Shown here piece after piece: positions 30,539 through 38,733 of a DNA stretch of 64,000 bases. The DNA lies in NCBI GenBank assembly GCA_021496505.1, contig CP053031.1, positions 3,154,001-3,218,000 on the forward strand. Reading direction: 5' to 3'. This DNA comes from Thermoleophilia bacterium SCSIO 60948. Lineage in GTDB: Bacteria > Actinomycetota > Thermoleophilia > Solirubrobacterales > 70-9. The position numbers and the translations under genes were made by a program. Under the pieces are notes generated by a model. That model was not told the origin of the DNA and did not search any database. It saw only the letters and a program-made list of their open reading frames with translations. Position 1 is the stretch's first letter; every line of letters starts with the position of its first letter.

Positions 30539-30964
30539 ATGAAGAACAACCGCCTCGCACTCATCCCCGTCCTGCTCACCCTGGCGCTGCCGGTCGCGGC
30601 CTGCGGCTCAGACGACTCGGGCTCCTCGGGCTCCTCGGGCTCCGGTGAGACCACCGTCGCGGCGCCTGACGTTCCCGAGGCCGAGCTCGAGAAGCAGCTC
30701 GACAAGGACGCCGTCGCCTTCGTCGAGCCGTGGAGCAGCGGCTACCAGAACTGCAGCCCGTTCCTCGACGCCGAGACCTGCGACGCGTTCACAACGGGCG
30801 AGACAACGCCCGAGGGCTTCATCGCGACGTTCGACGGGGTCAAGGTCGACGAGACCGAGATCGACGGCGGCACCGCGATCGTCACCTACTCCAACGGCGA
30901 GCCGGTCGAGTTCACCTACGACGGCTCGTGGAAGGTCTCGGACATCCCGAACTTCGAGGAGTAG
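30539..30964 (+). CDS. Small lipoprotein, hypothetical
   Basis: 141 residues with a clear lipoprotein signal (LALIPVLLTLALPVAAC, lipobox VAAC), a Ser/Gly linker (DDSGSSGSSGSGE) and a small acidic mature domain with two cysteines (NCSPFLDAETCDAF) and a C-terminal beta sheet (TAIVTYSNGEPVEFTYDGSWKVSD, of which VEFTYDGSWKV is typical of NTF2-like lipoproteins). The pattern of two central Cys and a terminal G-x-W-K-V strand fits small NTF2-like lipoproteins, tentatively. Start ATG 30539; an in-frame ATG at 30518 would give a longer, less standard leader. A GTGGGA/TCCCAC repeat frames the start (30519-30537). Confidence 0.75.
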   Translation: MKNNRLALIPVLLTLALPVAACGSDDSGSSGSSGSGETTVAAPDVPEAELEKQLDKDAVAFVEPWSSGYQNCSPFLDAETCDAFTTGETTPEGFIATFDGVKVDETEIDGGTAIVTYSNGEPVEFTYDGSWKVSDIPNFEE

Positions 30965-30986
30965 GCCGGCTGCGAGGCGGCCCAGA

Positions 30987-31024
30987 ACGAGCGACGCCCG
31001 GCGGATGCCGGGCGTCTGGCTCGT
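30987..31024 (+). terminator. Two-part hairpin after the small lipoprotein gene
   Basis: Inner perfect 10-bp stem GACGCCCGGC / GCCGGGCGTC with loop GGAT (30993-31016), extended by ACGAGC / GCTCGT (30987-30992 and 31019-31024). Strong structure, 22 bp after the stop; followed by GAATCTCTTC. Confidence 0.65.
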
Positions 31025-31033
31025 GAATCTCTT

Positions 31034-31056
31034 CGTCGCGCCGGTGTGGCGCGACG
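31034..31056 (-). terminator. Hairpin after thioredoxin gene
   Basis: CGTCGCGCC / GGCGCGACG, a perfect 9-bp stem with loop GGTGT, 13 bp beyond the end of the leftward thioredoxin gene. With the element at 30987-31024 it insulates the two convergent genes. Confidence 0.6.
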
Positions 31057-31069
31057 CATCCGTCCGTCG

Positions 31070-31396
31070 CTAGGCGAGCGCCGGCTCGAGGTCCGCCTCG
31101 AGGGCGCGCTTGGGCTTCGCGCCGACGATCCGCTTGGCCTCGGCGCCGTCCTTGAACAGGATCAGCGTCGGGATCGACAGGACCTCGTAGCGGGCCGCGG
31201 ACTGCTGGTTGTCGTCGACGTTCAGCGAGACGATCTTGAGGTCGTCGCGCTCCTCGGCCATCTCCTCGAGGATGGGATGGACGACGCGGCACGGTCCGCA
31301 CCAGGGAGCCCAGAAGTCGACGAGGACAGGGCCGTCTGACTCGAGCACGTCGGACTGGAAGTTGGCGTCTGAGACGTCGGGAAGCTTGCCGCTCAC
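31070..31396 (-). CDS. trxA: Thioredoxin
   Basis: 108 residues. Active site WAPWCGPCR with the CGPC redox pair; the cis-Pro loop is SIPTLILFKDG; the fold ends ALEADLEPALA. General disulfide reductase that would also supply electrons to MsrA and other reductases. Start is GTG at 31394-31396. The 152-bp region to the divergent polX holds the near-palindrome at 31478-31500, probably part of the promoter. Stands alone, with a terminator hairpin after it. Confidence 0.96.
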   Translation of the reverse strand: MSGKLPDVSDANFQSDVLESDGPVLVDFWAPWCGPCRVVHPILEEMAEERDDLKIVSLNVDDNQQSAARYEVLSIPTLILFKDGAEAKRIVGAKPKRALEADLEPALA

Positions 31397-31477
31397 TGGT
31401 AGCTCTCGCTTTCGTGGGTTGAGGGGACTCTTCTACCGAAAGCCCCGGCGTGGCGTCGCCGGCGGGAACGGATTCGA

Positions 31478-31500
31478 CACTCACTATACAAAGTGAAGTG
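31478..31500. promoter_or_regulatory. AT-rich near-palindrome in the trxA/polX divergent region
   Basis: On the minus strand CACTTCACT-TTGTAT-AGTGAGTG: arms CACTTCACT and AGTGAGTG differ by one inserted base, and a TATAGT-like -10 lies in the centre. The block is AT-rich against a GC-rich background, 82 bp from trxA and 48 bp from polX. A promoter with an operator is likely; the regulator is unknown. Confidence 0.45.
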
Positions 31501-31548
31501 CCTTCTGACGGACCTCCTCCGGTGCCTGGAATCTAGAGTCAGCGGGCG

Positions 31549-33294
31549 ATGGCCGAAACGATGCGAAACGCCGAGATCGCTGATGCGATGAGCGAGCTCG
31601 CGACCCTGTACGAGCTCGACGGCGCGGTTCGGTATCGGGTGCTCGCCTACCGCGAGGCGGCGCGCGTCATCCGCCAGAGCCCGACCTCGGTCGCCGAGCT
31701 GACCCGCCAGGGCAAGGTGACCGAACTGCCCGGCGTCGGCAAGACGCTCGAGGAGAAGATCAAGGCGCTGCTCGACGACGGCGAGATCCCGGCCGCGGCG
31801 AAGCTCAAGGCGAAGTTCCCGCCCTCGCTCGTCGAGGTGACGATGATCCCCGGCCTCGGGTCGAAGACGGCGCGCCGGCTCTACGACGAGCTCGGGATCG
31901 CGACGCTCGAGGACCTCAAGGCGGCGGCCGAGGACGGTCGCGTCGCCGGCGTGAAGGGGCTCGGCGAGAAGGCGGCGCAGAACATCCTCACGGCGGTCGA
32001 GCGGCTGAGCGCGGAGGGCCCGGAGGAGCGGATCCTGCTCTCGGAAGCGCTGCCGGTCGCCGAGCAGATCGCCGCGACGCTGCGCGAGCACCCGGCCTCG
32101 GTCGACGTCGAGATCGCCGGGTCGGCGCGGCGCTGGGCCGAGACCTGCAAGGACGTCGACCTGATCGCGACAGCTACGGACGCCGCCGCGCTCGCCGGCG
32201 CGCTGTCGGAGCATCCGTTGGCCGCCCAGGCCGGATCCTCGGGTGACGGCGGAGCGCGGATCGTGACCCACAACGGGGTCAAGATCGACCTGCGGATCGT
32301 GCCGCCGGAATCACTCGGCAACCTGCTCCAGCACTTCACGGGCTCGAAGGAGCACAACGTCGAACTGCGCGAGCGCGCGGTGAAGATGGGGCTGTCGGTC
32401 TCAGAGCACGGGATCCTCGAGACCGAGTCCGGCGAGACGGCCCGCTACGCGACCGAGGCCGAGGTCTACGACCGGCTCGGCCTCGCCTACATCGAGCCGG
32501 AGCTGCGGGAGGGCAACGGCGAGATCAAGGCCGCGCTCGACGGGGAGCTACCCGAGCTCTTGACGGTCGACGACATCCGCGGCGAGCTCCACTGCCACAC
32601 GACGCTCTCGGACGGGCGGAACTCGCTGCGCGAGATGGCCGAGGCTGCGCGAGAGCGCGGCTACGCCTACATCGCGATCACCGACCACTCGGCGTCACAC
32701 GGATTCGGCAACCACGTGACGCCCGACGCGCTGCTTGGGCGGATCGAGGAGATCCGCGAGCTGAACGAGGAGCTCGCCACCGACGAGTTCCGCGTCCTCG
32801 CCGGCTCCGAGGTGAACATCGGGACCGACGGCGCGCCGGACTACGCCGACGAGATTCTCGCCCAGCTCGATTGGGCGGTGGGCTCGGTCCACACCTCGTT
32901 CAACATGACGCGCGAGAACATGACGAAGCGCTTTCTCGCCGCGATCGAGCACCCTTTGCTCGACTGCATCGGGCACATGACCGGCCGGCTGATCGGGAGG
33001 CGCGAGCCCTACGACGTCGACGCCGAGGCGATCTTCGCGGCGGCGGCGGCAAACGGGACGATGATCGAGATCAACGGCTCGCCCCGCCGGCGCGACCTCA
33101 ACGACCGCCACGCCCGGCTGGCCTCCGAGGCCGGCGTGCTGATCTGCTGCAACACCGACGCCCACGGCGCCGACACGCTCGACAACATGCGCTGGTCGGT
33201 GGCGACCGCGCGGCGCGCGTGGCTCGAGCCCAAGGACGTGGCGAACACGCGCGGGCTCGAGGAGTTCCTGGCGTTGCGAAGGCGGGTGGCGTAG
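31549..33294 (+). CDS. polX: DNA polymerase X family protein with PHP domain
   Basis: 581 residues. Bacterial PolX fills short gaps in base excision repair and its PHP domain removes 3' ends. Helix-hairpin-helix motifs (LPGVGKTLEEKI, IPGLGSKTARRLYDELG) occupy about 60-125; the nucleotidyltransferase site is AGSARRWAETCKDVDLI with the D-x-D pair, and the third Asp is in VKIDLRIV. The C-terminal PHP domain (from 340) has HCHTTLSDGRNSL, ITDHSASHG, GSEVNIG, IGHMTG, NGSPRRRD and NTDAHG, so all metal-ligand motifs are retained. Start ATG 31549; an ATG at 31561 (MRNAEIAD) matches the usual N-terminus better and cannot be excluded. Confidence 0.95.
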   Translation: MAETMRNAEIADAMSELATLYELDGAVRYRVLAYREAARVIRQSPTSVAELTRQGKVTELPGVGKTLEEKIKALLDDGEIPAAAKLKAKFPPSLVEVTMIPGLGSKTARRLYDELGIATLEDLKAAAEDGRVAGVKGLGEKAAQNILTAVERLSAEGPEERILLSEALPVAEQIAATLREHPASVDVEIAGSARRWAETCKDVDLIATATDAAALAGALSEHPLAAQAGSSGDGGARIVTHNGVKIDLRIVPPESLGNLLQHFTGSKEHNVELRERAVKMGLSVSEHGILETESGETARYATEAEVYDRLGLAYIEPELREGNGEIKAALDGELPELLTVDDIRGELHCHTTLSDGRNSLREMAEAARERGYAYIAITDHSASHGFGNHVTPDALLGRIEEIRELNEELATDEFRVLAGSEVNIGTDGAPDYADEILAQLDWAVGSVHTSFNMTRENMTKRFLAAIEHPLLDCIGHMTGRLIGRREPYDVDAEAIFAAAAANGTMIEINGSPRRRDLNDRHARLASEAGVLICCNTDAHGADTLDNMRWSVATARRAWLEPKDVANTRGLEEFLALRRRVA

Positions 33295-33629
33295 GGCTCG
33301 GTTTGGGGGCGGTCGTCCGCTGGCGGGGTGGCCAAGTCACGTAGGGGGCCCGGAGCTGGGCTTCCGTCGGGAGCTGGTCCGTCTCCGGCGGGCGTCTGCG
33401 CGGGTTTCGTGCGGGTTCGGAGCCGCGCAAAGGGAGCAATGTCACCCTGGTGCCCTATAGGGGCACCAATCCGCCTTTGCTTCACCGCCGGCGCCCGAAC
33501 CCACCCGGGCGCACCCAGGGTCCTCCCCTCGATGCAACCAGACCCCGTGCCGCACCTACCGGCGGCGCCCGAGCGGGACGCCACCGCCGCCGACCGGAAC
33601 CGCAGTTTGACTCGCTAAGCTAATTAGCC
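33295..33629. other. 335-base intergenic region upstream of the MarR gene
   Basis: No gene seen; an open frame across it is Arg/Pro-rich and has no ribosome-binding site. It holds a perfect 8-bp inverted repeat, TGGTGCCC / GGGCACCA with a 5-nt spacer, at 33448-33468, and a promoter-like TTGACT (33607-33612) close to the palindrome GCTAATTAGC at 33619-33628 just before the MarR start. Confidence 0.45.
33619..33628 (+). promoter_or_regulatory. Palindrome immediately before the MarR start
   Basis: GCTAATTAGC, a perfect 10-bp palindrome ending one base before the GTG of the MarR gene. It is AT-rich, and with TTGACT at 33607 it overlaps the likely promoter, so it is a candidate auto-regulatory operator of the MarR protein. 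An intrinsically leaderless or very short leader is implied. Confidence 0.45.
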
Positions 33630-34121
33630 GTGCGAACCAGTTCTGAGACCGACGCCGCCGAGGTCCGCGACCTCGCTTCCGAGCTCCGCCTCGCGGTGAC
33701 CCGGATGGCACGCCGGCTCCGCCAGGAGGCGAGCGAAGGACTGGGACCCTCCCGAGTCGCCGCGCTGGCTTCGATCTCACGCCACGGCCCGCTCACGCCG
33801 AGCGAGCTCGCGCGCGTCGAAGCGATCCAGCGGCCGACGGCCACCCGCCTGATCGCCCACCTCGAGGACGCCGGCCTGATCGATCGAAGCGCCGATCCGG
33901 ATGACGGTCGCTCGTGTCTGGTCGCGATCACGCGGTCGGGCGAGGAGCTGCTCGCCGAGATGCGCGCGCGCAAGACCGCGTACCTGGCCCGTTCACTCGC
34001 CGAGCTCGACGCGGCCGACCGCGAGACGCTCGACCGTGCCGCCCACATCCTCGAAGGGATGCTCGCCGGCGAGACGACCGAGCACCGGGCTGTCGATGCC
34101 CGCGGTGAGGTCGCGGGTTGA
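33630..34121 (+). CDS. MarR family transcriptional regulator
   Basis: 163 residues. Winged-helix MarR fold: dimerisation helices at both ends, recognition region LTPSELARVEAIQRPTATRLIAHLEDAGLI (LTPSELARVE, then RPTATRLIAHLE), the wing RSADPDDGRSCLVAITRSGEELL (DPDDGRSCLVAIT) and a C-terminal helix LDRAAHILEGML. Single Cys in the wing. GTG start at 33630. The last codons overlap the MFS gene's TTG start by 4 nt (TTGA), so the two are co-expressed and the pair is a typical MarR/exporter unit responding to a toxic small molecule. Confidence 0.92.
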   Translation: MRTSSETDAAEVRDLASELRLAVTRMARRLRQEASEGLGPSRVAALASISRHGPLTPSELARVEAIQRPTATRLIAHLEDAGLIDRSADPDDGRSCLVAITRSGEELLAEMRARKTAYLARSLAELDAADRETLDRAAHILEGMLAGETTEHRAVDARGEVAG

Positions 34122-35383
34122 GCGCCGCGCTCGCCCGCTCGGTCTCCTCCCTGCGGATCCCGAACTACCGGCGCTACTTCGCCGGCCAGGTCGTCTCGCT
34201 CAGCGGCAACTGGATGCAGATCGTCGCCGAGACCTGGCTGATCCTCACCCTCACCGGTAGCGGCGTCGCGGTCGGCATCGTCTCCGGGCTCCAGTTCCTG
34301 CCGATGCTGCTCTTCGGCGCCTGGGGCGGCTCGATCGCCGATCGCTTCGACAAGCGCAAGCTGCTGCTCGTGACGCAGGCGCTGCTCGCGATCCCCGCGC
34401 TGTTGATGTGGGGAGCGACCGCGGGCGGGGTCATCACCCCGGCGATGGTCTACGGGCTCGTGCTGCTGCGCGGCTTCGTGACCGCGATCGACAACCCGAC
34501 GCGCCAGAGCTTCGTGATCGAGATGGTCGGCCACGGCCAGCTCGTGAACGCGGTCAGCCTGAACAGCGTCATCGTGCACTCGGCGCGGATCGTCGGCCCG
34601 GCGCTCGCGGGTGGCCTGATCGCGACGGTCGGCGTCGAGCCCTGCTTCCTCGTCAACGCCTCGAGCTTCGCGGTGATGATCTGGGCCCTCGCGACGATGA
34701 ACCGCTCCGAGCTGCTCTCGGAGCGGACTCGCGGCAAGCGCCGCGGCGGCGTCCGCGAGGCGCTCCGCTACGTCGCCTCGACCCCCGCGCTCGCGATCCC
34801 GCTCGGGATGATGGCGCTGGTCGGGACCCTCGGCTTCAACTTCCCGACGCTCGTTCCACTGCTCGCGCGGTTCAGCTTCGGGGGCGACGCGACGACCTAC
34901 ACGCTGCTGTTCGCGAGCCTCGCCGCGGGCTCGGTCGTCGGCGCGCTCGCGACGGGTGCGCGTGGGCGGACGAGCAGCGGCCTGCTCGTCGCCTCGGCGG
35001 CGGCCTTCGGAGTCTTCGCCCTGCTCGCGGCCGCCGCGCCGACGATCGCGCTCGAGGCGCTGGCGCTCGCGCCGATGGGAGCCGCGAGCGTGACGTTCGC
35101 CGCCGGCGTCAACTCGACGCTCCAGCTCGATGCCGACCCGGCGATGCGTGGCCGCGTCATGGCGCTCTACTCCGTCGTGTTCATCGGCTCGACCCCGATC
35201 GGCGGGCCGATCACGGGTCTGCTCGCCGAGACGCTCGGGCCGCGCTCCGGCCTCGTGATGACCGCCGCGGCGGCGTTCGTCGCCGCGATCGTCGCCCGCT
35301 GGGCGTTCAGGCGCGCGAGGGAGGCGGCGGCTTCGCGGCCGGAGGCCGGTCGCGGTAGAGCCCTGGCGTCCGGATCAGCTTGA
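34118..35383 (+). CDS. MFS transporter (EntS-like, DHA3 type)
   Basis: 421 residues with twelve predicted membrane segments. The first block (NYRRYFAGQVVSLSGNWMQIVAETWLIL, read here as YFAGQVVSLSGNWMQI) is typical of MFS_3/EntS-like exporters, followed by the loop motif GGSIADRFDKRKLLLVTQ and in the second half GRVMALYSVVFIGSTPIGGPI. Substrates of relatives are siderophores or drugs. Start TTG at 34118-34120 overlaps the MarR stop. The last 77 bp overlap the convergent membrane-protein gene (35307-35846); the C-terminal 25 residues, in the overlap, are low complexity and cytoplasmic. Confidence 0.92.
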   Translation: MSAALARSVSSLRIPNYRRYFAGQVVSLSGNWMQIVAETWLILTLTGSGVAVGIVSGLQFLPMLLFGAWGGSIADRFDKRKLLLVTQALLAIPALLMWGATAGGVITPAMVYGLVLLRGFVTAIDNPTRQSFVIEMVGHGQLVNAVSLNSVIVHSARIVGPALAGGLIATVGVEPCFLVNASSFAVMIWALATMNRSELLSERTRGKRRGGVREALRYVASTPALAIPLGMMALVGTLGFNFPTLVPLLARFSFGGDATTYTLLFASLAAGSVVGALATGARGRTSSGLLVASAAAFGVFALLAAAAPTIALEALALAPMGAASVTFAAGVNSTLQLDADPAMRGRVMALYSVVFIGSTPIGGPITGLLAETLGPRSGLVMTAAAAFVAAIVARWAFRRAREAAASRPEAGRGRALASGSA

Positions 35384-35846
35384 GCGGCGTGAACGCGCCC
35401 GAGGGCTCGACGTAGAAGCGGACGCCGTCACGTTCCTCGATCGCGGTCACGGCCGCCTCGCGGCGGCGCATGATCAGCGCGACGCAGATCGCGTAGCCGG
35501 TGCCGATCACCGCGACCGGGGGGAAGACGACGGCGAGCGCGCCGCAGACCAGTCCGAAGGCGAGGATCGGCCAGAGCCGCGCGAAGCCGATCCGCGCCGG
35601 CGACTCCGACGGCAGCGAGGTCATCGTCTTCGCCCCCGCGAGCGTCCTCGCCATCGCCTCGCCGGCCGAGTTCGAGCGCCCCGCGTAGATCCCGAGGATC
35701 GCCGCGATCAGCCACCATGCGCCGGCGACGATCAGAGCGGTCGTGTCGTTCTCCGAGCTCGCGGCGAGCACACTGACCGCGCCGAGAACCGTCGCGAGCG
35801 CGCCGGTGAGCAGGACCGTGGCTCGCAGGAGGTCGCAGAACAGCAT
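35307..35846 (-). CDS. Hypothetical membrane protein
   Basis: 179 residues. Hydrophobic segments at about 8-28, 38-55, 92-110 and 112-128; the C-terminal third is soluble and Pro-rich. No domain recognised. Start ATG 35844-35846 with GGAGG about 9 bp upstream. Its 3' end overlaps the convergent MFS gene by 77 bp; both ends are low complexity there, so one stop may be further in than drawn. It begins 21 bp after otsB in the same direction, so the two and the HD exoribonuclease may share a transcript. Confidence 0.68.
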   Translation of the reverse strand: MLFCDLLRATVLLTGALATVLGAVSVLAASSENDTTALIVAGAWWLIAAILGIYAGRSNSAGEAMARTLAGAKTMTSLPSESPARIGFARLWPILAFGLVCGALAVVFPPVAVIGTGYAICVALIMRRREAAVTAIEERDGVRFYVEPSGAFTPLKLIRTPGLYRDRPPAAKPPPPSRA

Positions 35847-35867
35847 CCGCTCAGGCCTCCGGCGCGC

Positions 35868-36677
35868 TCATCGCGCGAGGACCTCGAGAACCCTGACGAA
35901 GTCCTCGACGCCGTCGACCACCGCGTCGGAGCGCTCGACGAGCTCGGGCGGGCCGTCCGGCGAGAGCACGCCGACGCGCGCGATCGTCTCGAGCTCAGAG
36001 CGCTCTCGCATGCCCTCGAGCGCGGCGAACGCGTCGAGATCGGTCCTGTCGTCGCCGCCGTAGAGCGCCGCCCCGAAGCGATCGCCGAGCAGGCCGCGCA
36101 CCGCCGTCCCCTTGTCCACCTCGACGTCAGGGCGCAGCTCGACGATCATCCGTCCCCGGTGCGCGATCAGTCCCTCGGCCTCCGCTCGCTCTCCGATCCG
36201 CCCCGCGAGCGCCTCGGCCTCCTCGGGGCTGTCCGAGCCGCGCCAGTGGATCGCCTGGATCGGTCCCTTGTCCTCGAGCCGGAGCCCCGCGCCCGCGATC
36301 TCGTCACGCTCGAACCCCTCGAGAACCCCGAGCGCCGCGTCTTCCCAGCCCGCCACGGCTGGGTCCGGCTCGGGCTCACTCGCCCCCGCCGCGAGTCGTT
36401 CGAAGCCGTGATTGCCCGCGTACTCGAGGCCCTCGACCGGCACGAGCTTCCTCGCGTCGGCGACCTGCCGCCCCGAGATGCAGGCGACGAGCCCGTAGCG
36501 CGCGACGAGACGCTCGATCAGCTCGAGCGAGGACTCGGGGACGACGACGTCCTCGGGAAGGCCGGCGATCGGCGCCAGGGTGCCGTCGATGTCGAGCAGC
36601 ACCGCGGCGGTTTCGGGATTGCGGCGCAGCGGTTCGAGAAGCGTCTCGATCGCGGCCTCGGAGCTCGCGTCTGACAT
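35868..36677 (-). CDS. otsB: Trehalose-6-phosphate phosphatase (OtsB type)
   Basis: 269 residues of the HAD superfamily. Motif I LLDIDGTLAPI (D-x-D-G-T), motif II ISGR, and motif III-IV in YGGDDRTDLDAFAAL with the substrate cap between (GFERDEIAGAGLRLEDKGP). These are characteristic of trehalose-phosphate phosphatases; a closely related sugar-phosphate phosphatase cannot be ruled out. No OtsA/T6P synthase is in the window. Start ATG 36675-36677. It starts 9 bp after the end of the HD-domain gene upstream. Confidence 0.88.
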   Translation of the reverse strand: MSDASSEAAIETLLEPLRRNPETAAVLLDIDGTLAPIAGLPEDVVVPESSLELIERLVARYGLVACISGRQVADARKLVPVEGLEYAGNHGFERLAAGASEPEPDPAVAGWEDAALGVLEGFERDEIAGAGLRLEDKGPIQAIHWRGSDSPEEAEALAGRIGERAEAEGLIAHRGRMIVELRPDVEVDKGTAVRGLLGDRFGAALYGGDDRTDLDAFAALEGMRERSELETIARVGVLSPDGPPELVERSDAVVDGVEDFVRVLEVLAR

Positions 36678-36686
36678 CGCGTCGGA

Positions 36687-37604
36687 TTATCGCTCGTGCG
36701 TCGTCCCGAGCCCGTGCTCGAGCGCGCCCTTGACCGAAGCGTCGAGCGCGTTGAGCCGGTAGAGCGCGAGGGCCTCGGGTGAGGCGAATCCGCGGCCGGC
36801 ACCGGCGCGCCCGCCCGGGGCCGACTCGACCCCGTGGTGGGAGAGCACGCAGTTGAGCAGCGCGAGCCGGCGCGCTTCGGGCAGCCCGCGGGCGGCCTCG
36901 CCGATCTGCGCCGCGCCGATCTGGAGGTGGCCGAGCAGCCGGCCCTGCTCGGAGATCTCGAAGCGCGCGCCGTAGGTGAACTCGCGCGTCTTGCCGATGT
37001 CGTGCAGGATCGCCGCCGCCATCAGCAGGTCCGAGTCGAGCCGCGGGTGCAGGACGCAGGTCTCGCCGACGAGGGTCGCGACCGCGACCGTGTGCTCGAT
37101 CAGCCCACCGAGGTAGGCGTGGTGGCCGCGCTGGGTGCACGGCGCGCGGCGAAAGTCGGCGGCGAGCGGGCCGTCATGGACGAGCGCCTCGACGACACCG
37201 CGCAGACCCGGATCGTGGATCTCGCGGGTCAGGTGCTCGAGGAACCCCTCGAGCTCCTCGACCGAGCGGTAGGCGGCGGGCAGGAACTCGCCGGGGTCCG
37301 CCTCGTCGGCGTCGAGCTTGCGCGCGTCGTCGAGCTCGCAGACCAGCTCGCCGCGGTAGGTCGAGGCGCGGCCGCGGACCGCGATCGGGTCGCCCGCCTC
37401 GAAGCGCAGCCCGATCCGGTCGGCGTCGCGGAAGACGCGCGCCGGGACGCTCCCGGTGCGATCGCGGAGCTCGAGCGCGAGGTAGGACGACCCGTTCTTG
37501 GCGGTCAGCCGGTCCTTGCGGGCGCACGCGTAGCGGCCCTCGAAGCGGCGGCCCGATCGCAGCTCTGCGACCGGCACGCTCGTCGGCTCGGCGGTCGCGC
37601 TCAC
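36687..37604 (-). CDS. 3'-5' exoribonuclease YhaM-like (OB plus HD domain)
   Basis: 305 residues. N-terminal OB-fold nucleic-acid-binding domain (KNGSSYLALELRDRTGSVPARVF, read here as GSSYLALELRDRTGS) up to about 100, then an HD phosphohydrolase domain: GGLIEHTVAVA (first His), ILHDIGKTREF (H-D pair) and LSHHG. This is the YhaM/CBF1 layout, a 3'-5' exoribonuclease. GTG start at 37602-37604. It is the first gene of a leftward row with otsB and the membrane protein. The C-terminus is basic. Confidence 0.88.
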   Translation of the reverse strand: MSATAEPTSVPVAELRSGRRFEGRYACARKDRLTAKNGSSYLALELRDRTGSVPARVFRDADRIGLRFEAGDPIAVRGRASTYRGELVCELDDARKLDADEADPGEFLPAAYRSVEELEGFLEHLTREIHDPGLRGVVEALVHDGPLAADFRRAPCTQRGHHAYLGGLIEHTVAVATLVGETCVLHPRLDSDLLMAAAILHDIGKTREFTYGARFEISEQGRLLGHLQIGAAQIGEAARGLPEARRLALLNCVLSHHGVESAPGGRAGAGRGFASPEALALYRLNALDASVKGALEHGLGTTHER

Positions 37605-37689
37605 GGTGGTGATTCTGACCGCGAATCCGGACGCGGCGCGCCGTCCTCGCGGGGAGGACCCGCCCGGCCGGGCGCTAGTCTCGGTTGAC

Positions 37690-38550
37690 GTGAGCGCACT
37701 GATATGGGACGACGAGCCGCCGGAGCTCCGCTCCCCGATCCTCGTCGCCGCGTTTCAGGGCTGGAACGACGCCGCCTCCTCGGCGACGACCGCGCTCGAG
37801 GCCGTGATCGACGACCTCGACGCTAGGCCGGTGGCCCACCTCGACCCCGAGGAGTTCTACGACTTCCAGGTCACGCGCCCGTCGGTGCGGATCGACGAGG
37901 ACGAGCGCCGGGTGATCGACTGGCCCGAGAACGTGATCTCGACCGCCGTCGCCCCCGGTGCGGACCGGGACCTGATCATCGTCTCGGGGATCGAGCCGAA
38001 CGTCCGCTGGCGGGCGTTCTCGAACCTGATCGTCGAAGCCGGCGAGCGGCTCGGCGCGAGCATGGTCGTGACGCTGGGGGCGCTGATCGCCGATGTCGCC
38101 CACACGCGACCGGTCCCGATCTCCGGCGCCGCGTCGAGCCTCGAGCTCGTCGAGCAGATGGGCTTGACGCTCTCGACCTACGAGGGTCCGACCGGGATCG
38201 TCGGTGTGGTCGGCGAGGCGTTCGCCGAGCGCGGGGTCCCGACGGCGAGCCTCTGGGCGGCCGTCCCCCACTACGTCGCCGCGGTCCCGAACCCGAAGGC
38301 CGCCCTCGCGCTGCTCCGCCGGCTGGAGGGCTTCACCAAGGTCGCGGTCGAGGCCTCGGAGCTCGAGGACGCGATGGAGCGCTTCGAGGAGCAGGTCGAC
38401 CGGGCGGTCCAGGCCAACCCCGAGATCGAGGAGCTGGTCCAAGGGCTCGAGGCCGAGCAGACGGCCGAGATCGAGCCGACGCCGCCCGACGTCTCGGGCG
38501 ACGCGATCGCCCGCGACTTCCAGAAGTACCTGCGCCAGCAGGACGACTAG
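37690..38550 (+). CDS. PAC2 family protein (proteasome-assembly-chaperone-like)
   Basis: 286 residues. PAC2/DUF75 fold: ILVAAFQGWNDAASSATTALEAV (read as LVAAFQGWNDAASSA), LDPEEFYDFQVTRPSV, ISGIEPNVRWRAF-type and GALIADVAHTRP, with GPTGIVGVVGEAFAERG and the aromatic AVPHYVAAVPNPKAALALL after it. PAC2 proteins help assemble the proteasome in actinobacteria and eukaryotes or act in related quality control; no proteasome gene lies here. GTG start at 37690. The coiled C-terminus is acidic. A 9-bp inverted repeat follows downstream at 38628-38664. Confidence 0.9.
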   Translation: MSALIWDDEPPELRSPILVAAFQGWNDAASSATTALEAVIDDLDARPVAHLDPEEFYDFQVTRPSVRIDEDERRVIDWPENVISTAVAPGADRDLIIVSGIEPNVRWRAFSNLIVEAGERLGASMVVTLGALIADVAHTRPVPISGAASSLELVEQMGLTLSTYEGPTGIVGVVGEAFAERGVPTASLWAAVPHYVAAVPNPKAALALLRRLEGFTKVAVEASELEDAMERFEEQVDRAVQANPEIEELVQGLEAEQTAEIEPTPPDVSGDAIARDFQKYLRQQDD

Positions 38551-38627
38551 CGGGCTCCTCGCTCGCCCCAGCGGCGAAGCCGCGGGACCGTCGCCGACGA
38601 CCCTGCCTCGCGACAACGCACCCGAAC

Positions 38628-38664
38628 CCGGTGAGAGCGGACGCGAAACGGAGCATCTCACCGG
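38628..38664. promoter_or_regulatory. Inverted repeat upstream of the FAD-binding protein gene
   Basis: CCGGTGAGA and TCTCACCGG, perfect 9-bp arms with a 19-nt spacer, about 70 bp before the start at 38734. Could be an operator bound by a repressor on two sites or a leader hairpin. The intergenic region is 183 bp with no other feature. Confidence 0.45.
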
Positions 38665-38733
38665 AGTTGCCTTGACGGGCGCGAATATCCTGGATCCGAG
38701 CGCACGGGTCGATCGCGCTCCGGGGTGGAGACG

